From NCBI GenBank assembly GCA_024637015.1, contig JAGXGE010000031.1, positions 1 to 64,000 of the forward strand: a DNA stretch of 64,000 bases. The letters are read 5' to 3'. The notes under the pieces are model-generated. The model was given only the letters and a program-made list of their open reading frames with translations, did no database searches and was not told the DNA's origin. The stretch is from Aequorivita sp. Lineage in GTDB: Bacteria; Bacteroidota; Bacteroidia; Flavobacteriales; Flavobacteriaceae. Shown one piece after another: positions 17,555 through 26,557 of the stretch (the first letter of the stretch is position 1; each line of letters begins with the position of its first letter). The position numbers were made by a program, and so were the translations under genes.

Positions 17555-19180
17555 TTACCCCAAAAAAGGATATCTATAATCTGTTGGCGAAACAAAAGTT
17601 TCTTTTACCATTCTTGGTGAAATCCACCTGTAAAGATTCAATTTGCTTCCCGCTTTGTCGTTGGTTCCGCTGGCTCTTGCGCCTCCAAATGGTTGCTGGC
17701 CAACAACTGCCCCCGTAGGTTTATCGTTGATGTAGAAATTACCTGCAGCATTTTCAAGAATTTTCACAGCTTCTTCCAAAGCGTATCTGTCTTCACTGAA
17801 AACGGCGCCAGTTAATGCATATTCGCTAGTTTCATCAACCAAATGCAAAGTCTCTTCCCATTTTTTATCTTCAAAAACATAAACCGTCAAAACAGGTCCA
17901 AAAAGCTCGGTGCACATAGTGGTGTACTTTGGGTCTTTTACAACGATCACGGTAGGTTCAATAAAATAACCTTTGCTCTTGTCGTAATTTCCACCAGCAA
18001 TTATTTCTACATTTTTGTCTTTCTTGGCAGCATCTATATATTTTGCAAGTTTATCAAAAGAGCCTTCGTGAATAACAGCTGTAATAAAGTTGCTCATGTC
18101 TTCAGGAGAACCCATTTTGAAAGAGCTTATGTCTGCAACCAAATCATTCTTCACATCCTTCCAAATACTTTCTGAAATATAGCATCTGCTGGCTGCGCTA
18201 CATTTTTGTCCTTGAAATTCAAAAGCACCTCGGCTCATTGCCGTGGCAACTTGTTTAGGGTTTGAAGTTTTATGGGCAACAATGAAATCTTTTCCACCAG
18301 TTTCACCCACAATGCGCGGATAGGTTTTATAGTTATGAATATTGACTCCTATATTTTTCCAAATATCTTTGAAAACATGTGTTGAACCTGTGAAATGAAT
18401 TCCGCTGAAGTCTGGGCTTGCAAGCACTGTTTCAGTAATCATCACCGGATCACCCATCACCATATTTATTACTCCCGCTGGAACGCCTGCTTCTCTAAAA
18501 ACATCCAAAATTACTTTTGCAGAATATACTTGGCTGTCACTCGGCTTCCAAAGAACTACATTGCCCATCAATGCCGCACTCGAGGGAAGGTTTCCGGCAA
18601 TAGCAGTAAAGTTGAAAGGTGTAATTGCATAAATAAAACCTTCCAAAGGTCTGTATTCTATTCTATTCCATGCGCTTGAAGTAGATTCTGGCTGTTCGGC
18701 ATATATTTCGGTCATATACTGAACGTTGTAACGCAGAAAATCTATTAGTTCACAAGCTGCGTCAATTTCAGCTTGATAAATATTTTTGGATTGAGCAAGC
18801 ATGGTTGCGGCATTAATTTTGGCTCTGTATGGCCCAGCAATCAACTCGGCTGCTCGAAGAAAAATTGCTGCGCGTTGTTGCCACGGCATTGCAGCCCATT
18901 TTTTTCTAGCTTCCAACGATGTTGAAATAGCTTCTTCAATATTTTTTTTGGTAGCTTTATGGTAAGTTCCCAAAATGTGTTTGTGGTCGTGTGGGGGAGA
19001 CATCGTACTGGTGTCTTTGGTTTTCAACTCTTTACCATTTATAAATAAAGGCACTTCCACTTTCGTGTCGTACATTTTTTTGTATGTATCAAGCACTTCC
19101 TTGCGTTCTGGAGAACCTGGCGCGTAGCTTTTTATTGGTTCGTTTACTGCGATTGGTACTTCAAAAAATCCATTTCCCAT
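17555..19180 (-). CDS. pruA: L-glutamate gamma-semialdehyde (1-pyrroline-5-carboxylate) dehydrogenase
   Basis: The NAD-dependent aldehyde dehydrogenase oxidises glutamate semialdehyde, formed from proline or ornithine, to glutamate. The 541-residue protein contains the ALDH catalytic glutamate in GETGGKDF and the catalytic cysteine in QGQKCSAASRCY. Near the C-terminus is GQQPFGGARASGTNDKAG, a P5C-dehydrogenase feature together with YRWISPR. The frame extends to 19222, but the ATG at 19180 (MGNGFFEVPIAVNEP) gives the normal N-terminus. A proline dehydrogenase is not in the window. Confidence 0.93.
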   Translation of the reverse strand: MGNGFFEVPIAVNEPIKSYAPGSPERKEVLDTYKKMYDTKVEVPLFINGKELKTKDTSTMSPPHDHKHILGTYHKATKKNIEEAISTSLEARKKWAAMPWQQRAAIFLRAAELIAGPYRAKINAATMLAQSKNIYQAEIDAACELIDFLRYNVQYMTEIYAEQPESTSSAWNRIEYRPLEGFIYAITPFNFTAIAGNLPSSAALMGNVVLWKPSDSQVYSAKVILDVFREAGVPAGVINMVMGDPVMITETVLASPDFSGIHFTGSTHVFKDIWKNIGVNIHNYKTYPRIVGETGGKDFIVAHKTSNPKQVATAMSRGAFEFQGQKCSAASRCYISESIWKDVKNDLVADISSFKMGSPEDMSNFITAVIHEGSFDKLAKYIDAAKKDKNVEIIAGGNYDKSKGYFIEPTVIVVKDPKYTTMCTELFGPVLTVYVFEDKKWEETLHLVDETSEYALTGAVFSEDRYALEEAVKILENAAGNFYINDKPTGAVVGQQPFGGARASGTNDKAGSKLNLYRWISPRMVKETFVSPTDYRYPFLG

Positions 19181-19355
19181 AACTTTTTTATTTTTCTGTT
19201 TATGAAGAGTGTAAAGGTACAAATTTTTTAGTGCTCAGTTCGTGGTATCAGTCAGCAGTTTTTGGATGGAATTGCTTAAGCGTTCCGCTTTTTTGCCAAC
19301 AAAAGGATTTGTGATTTTTTAATCATTAATTTTACAGAAGGCTAAATGTTTTTCT

Positions 19356-20066
19356 ATGTGTACAATAACTTTTATTCCAAAATCCAATAATGATTTCATA
19401 CTTACTTCCAATCGCGACGAAGCTCCGGGGCGTGAAACTTTTCCGCCAGAAATTTATGAAGAGGAAGGCGTGCGATTGCTTTTTCCAAAAGACGCGGTGG
19501 CAGGCGGAACGTGGATAGGTGTAAGTGATAAAAGAAGAATTGTTTGTTTGATGAATGGCGGATTTGTAGCACATCAACGAGAACCTTTTTATAGAAAGAG
19601 TAGGGGATTAGTAGTAAAAGATTTTTTGAAGGCGGACAATCTAAAGGAAGAAATAGCAAGATATGATTTCAATGAGATAGAACCTTTCACGGTTGTTTTG
19701 GTTGAATGGAAAAGTGAAGTGCAATTATTTAAATTGGTTTGGGACGGAACAGAATATCATTTTTCCGAAGAACCGTTGGCACCCCAAATATGGTCTTCCT
19801 CACCATTATATCCCGAGAACTTAAAGGAAAAACGCGAAAAATGGTTTTCAGAATTTTTGTTTGAAGCTGTAAAACCTTCGGAAAATGAACTGCTCCAATT
19901 CCACAAAAACGCAGGCGAAGGCGATTTGAACAGTAATCTTATCATGGATCGTGGGTTTACGAAAACAAAAAGTATTACGCAGATTTTTAAAAAGGAAGAT
20001 GCTATAAAAATGCGTTACGAAGATTTGCAAAAAGAAGAAATTTGTAAATCAGTATTTAAATTTTAG
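19356..20066 (+). CDS. NRDE/TANGO2-family protein
   Basis: The 236-residue protein starts MCTITFIPKSNNDFILTSNRDE, containing the NRDE motif that names the family, with further conserved VAGGTWIGV at about residues 48-56. Cys at position 2 would become the N-terminal residue after Met removal, as in N-terminal nucleophile hydrolases; that reading is an inference. The family (TANGO2 in eukaryotes) has been linked to haem handling and cytosolic metabolism, without an agreed bacterial function. It is transcribed alone and converges on apaG. Confidence 0.85.
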   Translation: MCTITFIPKSNNDFILTSNRDEAPGRETFPPEIYEEEGVRLLFPKDAVAGGTWIGVSDKRRIVCLMNGGFVAHQREPFYRKSRGLVVKDFLKADNLKEEIARYDFNEIEPFTVVLVEWKSEVQLFKLVWDGTEYHFSEEPLAPQIWSSSPLYPENLKEKREKWFSEFLFEAVKPSENELLQFHKNAGEGDLNSNLIMDRGFTKTKSITQIFKKEDAIKMRYEDLQKEEICKSVFKF

Positions 20067-20095
20067 AACCAATAGAATGCAAGGCTTCTATAGAA

Positions 20096-20482
20096 TCAAT
20101 TCATTGAAAAAGGAGCGCTTAAATTGAAAAGCGGAATGGAAACCCGAAATTTTCTGGTAGTAGTGAAGTTGACCATATTGTAATGGCCTTTCATTGCGCC
20201 AAATGGCGAGTATAGAAGACATCCGCTAGTGTAAGCGTGTTTTTCACCGGGCTTTAAAATGGGCTTTTGACCTATAACTCCTTCTCCTTCCACAACTTCG
20301 GTAATATTGAGTGAATCCTTGATTTTCCAGGAACGGGAAGTTAGTTGTACGGTGTCTTTACTTTGGTTTTCAATCGTAACAGTATAGGCAAATGCATATT
20401 GCATTTTACGGTTTTTGTAAAACGTACCATCAAATTCGGTTTTTACCGAAATCTTAATTCCTTGTGTTACCTGTTGTACCAT
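20096..20482 (-). CDS. apaG: ApaG-domain protein
   Basis: The 128-residue protein is a single ApaG/FN3-like beta-sandwich domain: ISVKTEF, YTVTIENQSKDTVQLTSRSWKIKD, and the conserved VVEGEGVIGQKPILKPGEKHAYTSG, followed by GAMKGHY. ApaG is associated with Co2+/Mg2+ homeostasis phenotypes in enterobacteria, but its molecular role is unresolved. It begins 3 bases after the DUF3667 gene, so it is the last gene of a Plug-DUF3667-apaG run. Confidence 0.92.
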   Translation of the reverse strand: MVQQVTQGIKISVKTEFDGTFYKNRKMQYAFAYTVTIENQSKDTVQLTSRSWKIKDSLNITEVVEGEGVIGQKPILKPGEKHAYTSGCLLYSPFGAMKGHYNMVNFTTTRKFRVSIPLFNLSAPFSMN

Positions 20483-20485
20483 TTT

Positions 20486-21589
20486 TTAATATACTGCTGC
20501 GCTTGCGGCCACAAAAATTATTGCGGCAAAAGACAATCCTATTACAAATACAGTGTTTAAAAATACAAATTTTATTAAAGTTACCGGCCTACTTTGACCG
20601 TAAAAATTTCTCAAAGCTTTGTAGAAATAAATTGGGCCAATCAAAATGAATAGACATACCACCAAAAATTGCGTTCCGATTATAAGGTCTGGAATTAAGA
20701 AAAGAAGCATTGCTAAAAAGATAAAACTGAAAATATGGAAGATGAAAACTGTGTGTTCCATATAAGTATATTTTTGCCAAGAATAGATTAACCAGAAAAA
20801 TAGAGCATAGAATGGAGTAAAAAAGAAAAGGAAAAAGGGAATTTTAGAAATTACGTAATTGATAAACTCTGAGGGCTTTTCTTCTATCTTTTCAAGTGTT
20901 ACATTTTTGGAATAAACCCATCGGTTGAAAGCAGTATTTTGGTGATGTAGGCTGTCCAATGCCGCCAAAGGGGATTTTATTTTTGTTTTTTCGTAATATT
21001 CGTTATAAAGCGAAAATCTTTTAGAGTAGCTATTGATAAAAGACATTGTATCCAACGTTTCTTCAGATATAGGTTCGAAGGCTTTTTTGGATTCTTCCTT
21101 TTTTAAGGAATCAGAAATTATGATATCCTTTGAGCGACTTGATAGAAAATCCTGTTTCAATGAATCCAAAGCAATTACTTCGGAATCATTATTATTTAGG
21201 TCCAACTGGTCAGTCTCTGTAATTGGTTGGAAAACTTGAATCAAACTGTTCAGTAAAAAGTAAATAATCGATACGCTTAAAAAAAACCGAAATGGGTTGG
21301 CATATTTCAAGCGCTGTCCTTTCACATAATTTCGGGTAATAACACCAGGTCGAAATAAAAGATCTTTCAGCGTATTTCTCAAGCGGGAGTCATAAACAAC
21401 AATACTGTTTAAAAATTCAGCAAAGAAGTCTTTTACTGAAAGATGTTTGTTGCTATTGAGTTGAGAACAATGCGGGCAATAAACATCACTTTTGTCAAGT
21501 GGTTGTCCACAATTCAAACATTTTGTGTCACGGTATTGCAAAGATTTTCTGCCGCCGGAATTTCCATCTTTATTGCGTTTCATTGCCAT
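20486..21589 (-). CDS. DUF3667 membrane protein with zinc-ribbon-like N-terminus
   Basis: The 367-residue protein starts with a four-cysteine zinc-ribbon-like motif, CLNCGQPLDKSDVYCPHC (residues 20-37). The DUF3667 core VKDFFAEFLNSIVVYDSRLR and RPGVITRNYVKGQR follow. Hydrophobic segments are at about 105-120 and four to five between about 250 and 365. A charged loop of about 120 residues separates the first and later membrane segments. Function is unknown. It lies between the T9SS Plug gene and apaG with short spacing. Confidence 0.85.
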   Translation of the reverse strand: MAMKRNKDGNSGGRKSLQYRDTKCLNCGQPLDKSDVYCPHCSQLNSNKHLSVKDFFAEFLNSIVVYDSRLRNTLKDLLFRPGVITRNYVKGQRLKYANPFRFFLSVSIIYFLLNSLIQVFQPITETDQLDLNNNDSEVIALDSLKQDFLSSRSKDIIISDSLKKEESKKAFEPISEETLDTMSFINSYSKRFSLYNEYYEKTKIKSPLAALDSLHHQNTAFNRWVYSKNVTLEKIEEKPSEFINYVISKIPFFLFFFTPFYALFFWLIYSWQKYTYMEHTVFIFHIFSFIFLAMLLFLIPDLIIGTQFLVVCLFILIGPIYFYKALRNFYGQSRPVTLIKFVFLNTVFVIGLSFAAIIFVAASAAVY

Positions 21590-21630
21590 CTGAAAAAAGA
21601 AATTGTCACTTGGGTTAATATTTTAGAAAA

Positions 21631-22884
21631 TCAATTATTATTGATTTTGGTGGAATTTGCATATCCTGTACCGATGATTCGATCATACCTCGCCCCCAAA
21701 TCACGGAAATAAACAATGACTGTATAGTCGTTTTCTGTCTGCCAAAAATTACCGCTTACGGCACCTTCATCAATACTTCCGTCCCGGTTCACTACTACGT
21801 ATTTATAGTTGTAATATCCTTGTTTGAAAAGCCGCTCGTTTCTGTAGGTATCACTTTTAGGGTCATATTTCATATAGGTGCTACCGTCTATAGTCCAGTT
21901 GTTGAAATTGCCATATAGATGCAATTCTTTGTCGCCTAAATCGTCATAATACTGCAGATTAAAGTGCATACGCACATATTCTGCTTCAATATCCTGGTTT
22001 TGGGCATCTACATTTCGAACCACAAAATTTCCATTTATATCGGGATTGTAGGTGTAAGGCCTGTCGTATCTTGGAATATTTGTATAAAGGTAATTTTCAT
22101 ACACATCTGAAACATCTATGGAACGCACCCCATTTGTAGCGGAGCGTTCATCTTTATTGTCGAAAGCAAGAAATTCATTACCACCCCCGAAAGATGCTTC
22201 TTTATCGTATCTATAAATAAGCTCATTTCCGATGGTGTATTGCGGCACTAAATCTCTGATTGCGGTGTTGAGGTTGCTATTTTGAAGCACAAGTGTTTTA
22301 ACGGTCTGTTTTGGGTTTATCAATAACAGATTTGGTGAATTTATAATAAATTGGACCACTTGCTTCTCGTTGATTATTCTCAGGTCGCGGGCACGTTTTA
22401 TTTCTACGGCCACAGTTGCAATGTTTTCAATAACCATGAATTTTCTTGTGAAAATAAGTTCATTATCGCTATTGAATATGCTAATCAAATAATTTCCACT
22501 TTTTTCGATTGCCCGTGTTTCGCGGTTTGGAATGGTAAGTTGGTAATGCGAAAATATTTGAAGGGTGTTTAGTGAGTTTTGGTAAGTTTCTATACGAACA
22601 TCGTCAAAACCATCCAAGTACTCACTTTTGGATAGATCGCTGGGGGACCAATCAAAATTGTGGTGTGTGATGGTGTAATAGTAATCTTCTTCTTCGCCGT
22701 TAAGGGCATCAAACGATAAATTCACTTGTTCGCCAAGACGTATAATTGGCAGTTGGCTGAGGTCTGTAGCACCACGGAATTGGACAGTGCTGATATATGC
22801 AGGTTCTACTTTTTCTACGATTTGGGAAAATGTAGGGAAGACCGTAAGCAACAGAAGAAGGGTAATGGAAAGTGTTTTTAACAT
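21631..22884 (-). CDS. Type IX secretion system Plug protein (DUF5103)
   Basis: The 417-residue exported protein has a signal peptide ending at TFSQ and the conserved opening STVQFRGATDLSQLPIIRLGEQVNLSFD. The core segments are ITHHNFDWSPSDL, SEYLDGF and later NFNNWTIDGSTYMKYD. This matches the family identified as the Plug that closes the periplasmic side of the SprA translocon in Flavobacterium. It is consistent with the seven T9SS cargo proteins in this window. It is the first gene of a leftward run with DUF3667 and apaG. Confidence 0.85.
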   Translation of the reverse strand: MLKTLSITLLLLLTVFPTFSQIVEKVEPAYISTVQFRGATDLSQLPIIRLGEQVNLSFDALNGEEEDYYYTITHHNFDWSPSDLSKSEYLDGFDDVRIETYQNSLNTLQIFSHYQLTIPNRETRAIEKSGNYLISIFNSDNELIFTRKFMVIENIATVAVEIKRARDLRIINEKQVVQFIINSPNLLLINPKQTVKTLVLQNSNLNTAIRDLVPQYTIGNELIYRYDKEASFGGGNEFLAFDNKDERSATNGVRSIDVSDVYENYLYTNIPRYDRPYTYNPDINGNFVVRNVDAQNQDIEAEYVRMHFNLQYYDDLGDKELHLYGNFNNWTIDGSTYMKYDPKSDTYRNERLFKQGYYNYKYVVVNRDGSIDEGAVSGNFWQTENDYTVIVYFRDLGARYDRIIGTGYANSTKINNN

Positions 22885-23006
22885 AATACTGGTTTAAGAA
22901 GCTAAGATAAACAAATTTTGTGCCTCTTCCATTGATGTTTTTTCTAATACAATTGACGTGTTATTTTTTCACCAACTTTTCGTCAAGAAAAAGTTTTATT
23001 CTTTAG

Positions 23007-23402
23007 CTAAAGCCCTATTACATTAAAAATTATCAATCCACCAAATAGAAAAGCAAAAGGGGAAATCAATTGAAAATAAATTGGTTTAAGCATATCGGCA
23101 CTTTTCATTGAAAAATTGTGGTGGGTTTTTCTCGGAACAAAATAAAGTACGAACGATGTTATGCCCATAAGCCATCCAAATATTTTAAATGCTAAAGGAA
23201 ATTTGGAAAAATCAGCGTACAAAATAAGGGCTGCTGCTGGAATCAATCGGATTGTAATCTCTGCATAGTTTATAAAATTTGTACTTCCGGCTTTTCTTAA
23301 AGTTGCTCTTGCTCTTTTTGGCGCAAAAAGCATTGTAAATCCTATAAAAATTATAAATGATCCGAACAATAATATTGTCCATTTTGATATTATTGTTATC
23401 AT
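23007..23402 (-). CDS. Small polytopic membrane protein, unknown function
   Basis: From the ATG at 23402 the 131-residue product (MITIISKWTILLF...) has four hydrophobic segments: about residues 6-25, 45-62, 72-88 and 108-128. A basic loop (PKRARATLRKAG) follows the first and another (PRKTHHNFSMKSAD) the third. An upstream in-frame start at 23483 would add a lysine-rich soluble stretch and is less likely. I do not recognise the family. It stands alone between the Plug operon and the oxygenase region. Confidence 0.65.
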   Translation of the reverse strand: MITIISKWTILLFGSFIIFIGFTMLFAPKRARATLRKAGSTNFINYAEITIRLIPAAALILYADFSKFPLAFKIFGWLMGITSFVLYFVPRKTHHNFSMKSADMLKPIYFQLISPFAFLFGGLIIFNVIGL

Positions 23403-23528
23403 AATTTTTGTCAATTTAACTTTTTCTACCTTCAAATGTTGCTTGCGTGTTTCTTTAGTTCGTTGCGTATGGTTTTTATTCAAATGGTGTAGCGCGCTGG
23501 TATAATATTGGTTAAGTGGTTTAAATAT

Positions 23529-23630
23529 CTAAATTAGCAAATACAAAGTGAAGAGAAAGCCTACGAGCCCTGAAATTTTGGGTTTAGAGATAGGGTATAA
23601 CGAGCCATTGCTTTTAGAGAACTTTTTCAT
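23529..23630 (-). CDS. Candidate 33-residue peptide next to an oxygenase gene
   Basis: A short frame begins at an ATG at 23630, has a stop in frame five codons upstream, and ends with TAG at 23529. The peptide has a basic, serine-rich front half (MKKFSKSNGSLYPISKPK) and a hydrophobic tail (SGLVGFLFTLYLLI). It starts 40 bases beyond the stop of the JmjC/cupin-type oxygenase on the same strand. It could be a small membrane peptide, a modified-peptide precursor, or chance coding; there is no strong ribosome-binding site to decide. Confidence 0.3.
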   Translation of the reverse strand: MKKFSKSNGSLYPISKPKISGLVGFLFTLYLLI

Positions 23631-23670
23631 TCGTAATGCCGTCTATTATAATTGCTTCTGTAATTAAAAG

Positions 23671-24843
23671 TTATTGTATGAGGCTAAAAATTTCTATTAA
23701 GCTCCATGACGGCTCCATGAGTTGTCTTAGGGTTGCTAACGAGATAGATTCTCCCTTGTTTAACTGATCAATTAATTTTGGCAACATGGGATGAGGTTTT
23801 TTAACGATGCGATGACCTCTTGCAAATATCAAAATGCTTTTTGGGTCTTGTTCATCCAAATAGATTGGAAATATTTTCTTGCCTTTAATTGAAAAAGTTT
23901 CCGTTGGAGGGATAGTGGCTCTTATCTTATTTGATTTTTTTCGAATACCTCCATTGCTTTTCAAGCTTAGTATTTTTCTCGCAAAAGCAATTTCCATTTT
24001 TTTCTGAACGGACTGCATATCGAGCAGATCATTTAAGCTAGACTGAGGTGCATCCAGTTTTATTGGTTTCTCATATTCAGTTTGATGTGACAATCCTTCT
24101 TCAGCAGTTTCTTTTATGAGTTCATTTTCAAATCGGTCTTTCGGGGGGTTGATATAATCCAATACAATACTCACAGAAAATTCTGGGGTGTTGGCAATAT
24201 GATACACATAATGTGCGATAAACATGGCGTCTCCTGGTGATAGCTCATGAGCCTTGCCCTCTGAAAGCATTTCAGATACATTGTGAAAGACTTTTGAATG
24301 ATGTTCTATTGCGTTATATTTTGGATCATCCCACGTGTAGAACTGTTTATTCCCTGGTCCCAAATGAAATAGAATTCCGTCTTCCCCAGGAGCGTCTTTG
24401 TGTATGCCAAATGGTGTGAAACCATAGTTTCCCATAAAAAAGAGAAAAGACAAACCATTAAGAGGCAATCCAGCAACTTCTATTAAGGGACGACTGATAG
24501 TGGCAGCTTTTTCAGCAAAGGAATTACTGTATTGCTCCAAGCCCATTAGGATGATCCCAAACTTTTGGTCACCAAAAATCTGTTGGGTCCAACTTTCAAG
24601 CGAATATTCCGGCTTGGGTGGATTGGCTGCCATTTTAGCAATTAAATCATTTCGAAGTTCGTTGTTGATGTAGATTTTTAGACCAATATTTAGCTCTTCT
24701 TTAGCCAAATATCCATTTAAAACGCTAATAAGCAATAACTCTATTTCCGAGATGTCCTCTATTAAAATTAACTGTTTTGCTTGTGCAGGTTTGCTAAGCT
24801 TATAGGTGTCTTCAAAAAAAGCTTTCCAAGCTTTTGAATTCAT
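23671..24843 (-). CDS. JmjC/cupin-like Fe(II)/2-oxoglutarate oxygenase candidate
   Basis: The 390-residue soluble protein has a central cupin-like domain (about residues 130-235). This domain contains GIHKDAPGEDGILFHLGPG, an HxD iron-binding pair, and a later histidine in MFIAHYVYHIANTP. Together these would supply the 2-His-1-carboxylate facial triad of Fe(II)/2-oxoglutarate oxygenases. The C-terminal 130 residues are helical and basic (IRKKSNKIRA), as in JmjC ribosomal oxygenases with a winged-helix tail. The substrate is unknown. A 33-residue ORF lies directly downstream. Upstream is a 356-base spacer before nqrA on the other strand. Confidence 0.6.
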   Translation of the reverse strand: MNSKAWKAFFEDTYKLSKPAQAKQLILIEDISEIELLLISVLNGYLAKEELNIGLKIYINNELRNDLIAKMAANPPKPEYSLESWTQQIFGDQKFGIILMGLEQYSNSFAEKAATISRPLIEVAGLPLNGLSFLFFMGNYGFTPFGIHKDAPGEDGILFHLGPGNKQFYTWDDPKYNAIEHHSKVFHNVSEMLSEGKAHELSPGDAMFIAHYVYHIANTPEFSVSIVLDYINPPKDRFENELIKETAEEGLSHQTEYEKPIKLDAPQSSLNDLLDMQSVQKKMEIAFARKILSLKSNGGIRKKSNKIRATIPPTETFSIKGKKIFPIYLDEQDPKSILIFARGHRIVKKPHPMLPKLIDQLNKGESISLATLRQLMEPSWSLIEIFSLIQ

Positions 24844-25199
24844 GTTTTATAATTTAATCTATTGTGATAAATATTTTAATGTATTACTTAATTTAGTTAA
24901 TTCGGCATGACATCAAGAACTTTTGCAAAAATTATATATATAACACATTGGTGTGAGCATCTATCTATATCAATATTACCTTATTTTCCTCAAATCCTCA
25001 ATAGCCATTTTCCTCGTAAATCCCTTTACTGATTTAAAATTACTTTAAAATAGCAGCCCACTCCTTTTTAACACAGAAAATTATATCCTTTTGTTGTGCA
25101 ATGGTATATTTAATTTATAAATTTGCACGCCCTTATTCCCTTTGAATTCGTTTTGAGGGGCAATAGGGTATTAAAAAGGCATTATTAATATCCATATTT
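24844..25199. other. Intergenic region between the oxygenase gene and the nqr operon
   Basis: 356 AT-rich bases with no convincing ORF. It holds the nqr promoter (25094-25125) and about 75 bases of untranslated leader before nqrA. I see no riboswitch-like structure. Confidence 0.5.
25094..25125 (+). promoter_or_regulatory. Bacteroidota-type promoter for nqrABCDEF
   Basis: TTG at 25094-25096 and TAAATTTG at 25118-25125 are separated by 21 bases, fitting the -33/-7 consensus. The nqrA ATG is 75 bases downstream. Another TTG directly precedes the first. Confidence 0.55.
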
Positions 25200-26552
25200 A
25201 TGTCCAAAGACATTAAGATTAAAAAAGGTCTTACCATTAAGTTAAAGGGCGAAGCCGAGAAAACACTTTCCAGTGCTCCACGATCCAGAACCTTCGCAAT
25301 AAGACCTTCCGATTTTCATCTTATTACCCCCAAAATGGTGGTTCGTGAAGATGGAAAAGTTCAAGCGGGTGATACCATTTTCTATTCAAAGAGCAATGAA
25401 CTGATAAAGTTTGTTTCTCCGGTTAGCGGTACACTTACTAAAATTGAACGCGGAGCGAAACGCGTAATCAAAGAAATCATTATTGAAGCAGATCCACAGG
25501 ATACTTTTAAGGATTTTGGCATTTTAAGCCCAGATTCTTCAAGTGCTGAGGCTATTAAGGCCCGTTTGCTGGAGTCTGGTTGCTGGCCGTTTATTATGCA
25601 ACGTCCCTATGCGGTTGTTGCAGATACGGAGCAGGAGCCTCGAGATGTTTTTATTTCTTCCTACAGTACCGCACCTTTGGCCAACGAATATAATTTTTCA
25701 TTAAATGGAAAAGAAAAAGAGCTACAGGCAGCTGTAACTGCCCTGAGCAAACTTACCAAAGGACAAGTTCATGTGGGGGTTGGCAAAGGCGGAAACTCTC
25801 CTTTTAAAGGCTTGAAAGACATTACACTTCACAACGTATCTGGCCCGCACCCAGCTGGAAATGTGGGAACGCAGATAAACAAAATTAGCCCTGTTAATAA
25901 AAACGAAATTGTTTGGACCATTGCGCCACAAGACCTTGTGATTATTGGGGAATTGTTACTTACCGGAAAATTTAACGCAGAACGTATCATTGCGCTTTCG
26001 GGTTCCGAAGTAAAGACTCCAAAATATTATAGAACTAGAATCGGTTCAGAAACGGCAACTTTTTTATATGACTCTGGGCTGAAAGGTGAAAACGTTCGCG
26101 TTATCAGTGGCGATGTACTTACCGGAACAAAGATTTCCCCGAAAGGGCATTTGGGCTATTACAGCAATACCGTAACCGTAATTCCTGAGGGAGACGATTA
26201 TGAGTTTTTTGGATGGACCAAGCCTGTTTTCAATAAAATATCTACCTCAAGAGCGCTTACTTTTTCTTGGTTGGCGCCCAATAAAAAATACGATCTTGAT
26301 ACGAATACCAACGGAGAGCACCGTGCATTTGTGGTAACGGGGGTTTACGAAGAAGTATTTCCGCTGGATATGTACCCAATGCAGATGCTGAAAGCGTGTA
26401 TGGTGAAAGACCTTGACGCTATGGAAGCTTTGGGAATGTATGAGGTGGCTCCGGAAGATTTTGCACTTACCGAATTTGTTTGTGTGAGCAAGCAGCCACA
26501 TCAACAAATTATCAGGAATGGTCTTGATTTAATGTATAAAGAAATAGGATAA
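25200..26552 (+). CDS. nqrA: Na+-translocating NADH:quinone reductase subunit A
   Basis: NqrA is the cytosolic, quinone-binding subunit of the six-subunit Na+-NQR respiratory pump. The 450-residue protein opens with KIKKGLTIKLKGEAEKTL and carries the barrel-sandwich region (VREDGKVQAGDTIFY ... SPVSGTLTKIERGAKRVI). The central PAGNVGTQI motif and the C-terminal block VTGVYEEVFPLDMYPMQML are also present. Length is typical. It starts the operon and is followed 5 bases later by nqrB. Confidence 0.95.
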   Translation: MSKDIKIKKGLTIKLKGEAEKTLSSAPRSRTFAIRPSDFHLITPKMVVREDGKVQAGDTIFYSKSNELIKFVSPVSGTLTKIERGAKRVIKEIIIEADPQDTFKDFGILSPDSSSAEAIKARLLESGCWPFIMQRPYAVVADTEQEPRDVFISSYSTAPLANEYNFSLNGKEKELQAAVTALSKLTKGQVHVGVGKGGNSPFKGLKDITLHNVSGPHPAGNVGTQINKISPVNKNEIVWTIAPQDLVIIGELLLTGKFNAERIIALSGSEVKTPKYYRTRIGSETATFLYDSGLKGENVRVISGDVLTGTKISPKGHLGYYSNTVTVIPEGDDYEFFGWTKPVFNKISTSRALTFSWLAPNKKYDLDTNTNGEHRAFVVTGVYEEVFPLDMYPMQMLKACMVKDLDAMEALGMYEVAPEDFALTEFVCVSKQPHQQIIRNGLDLMYKEIG

Positions 26553-26557
26553 TCGCT

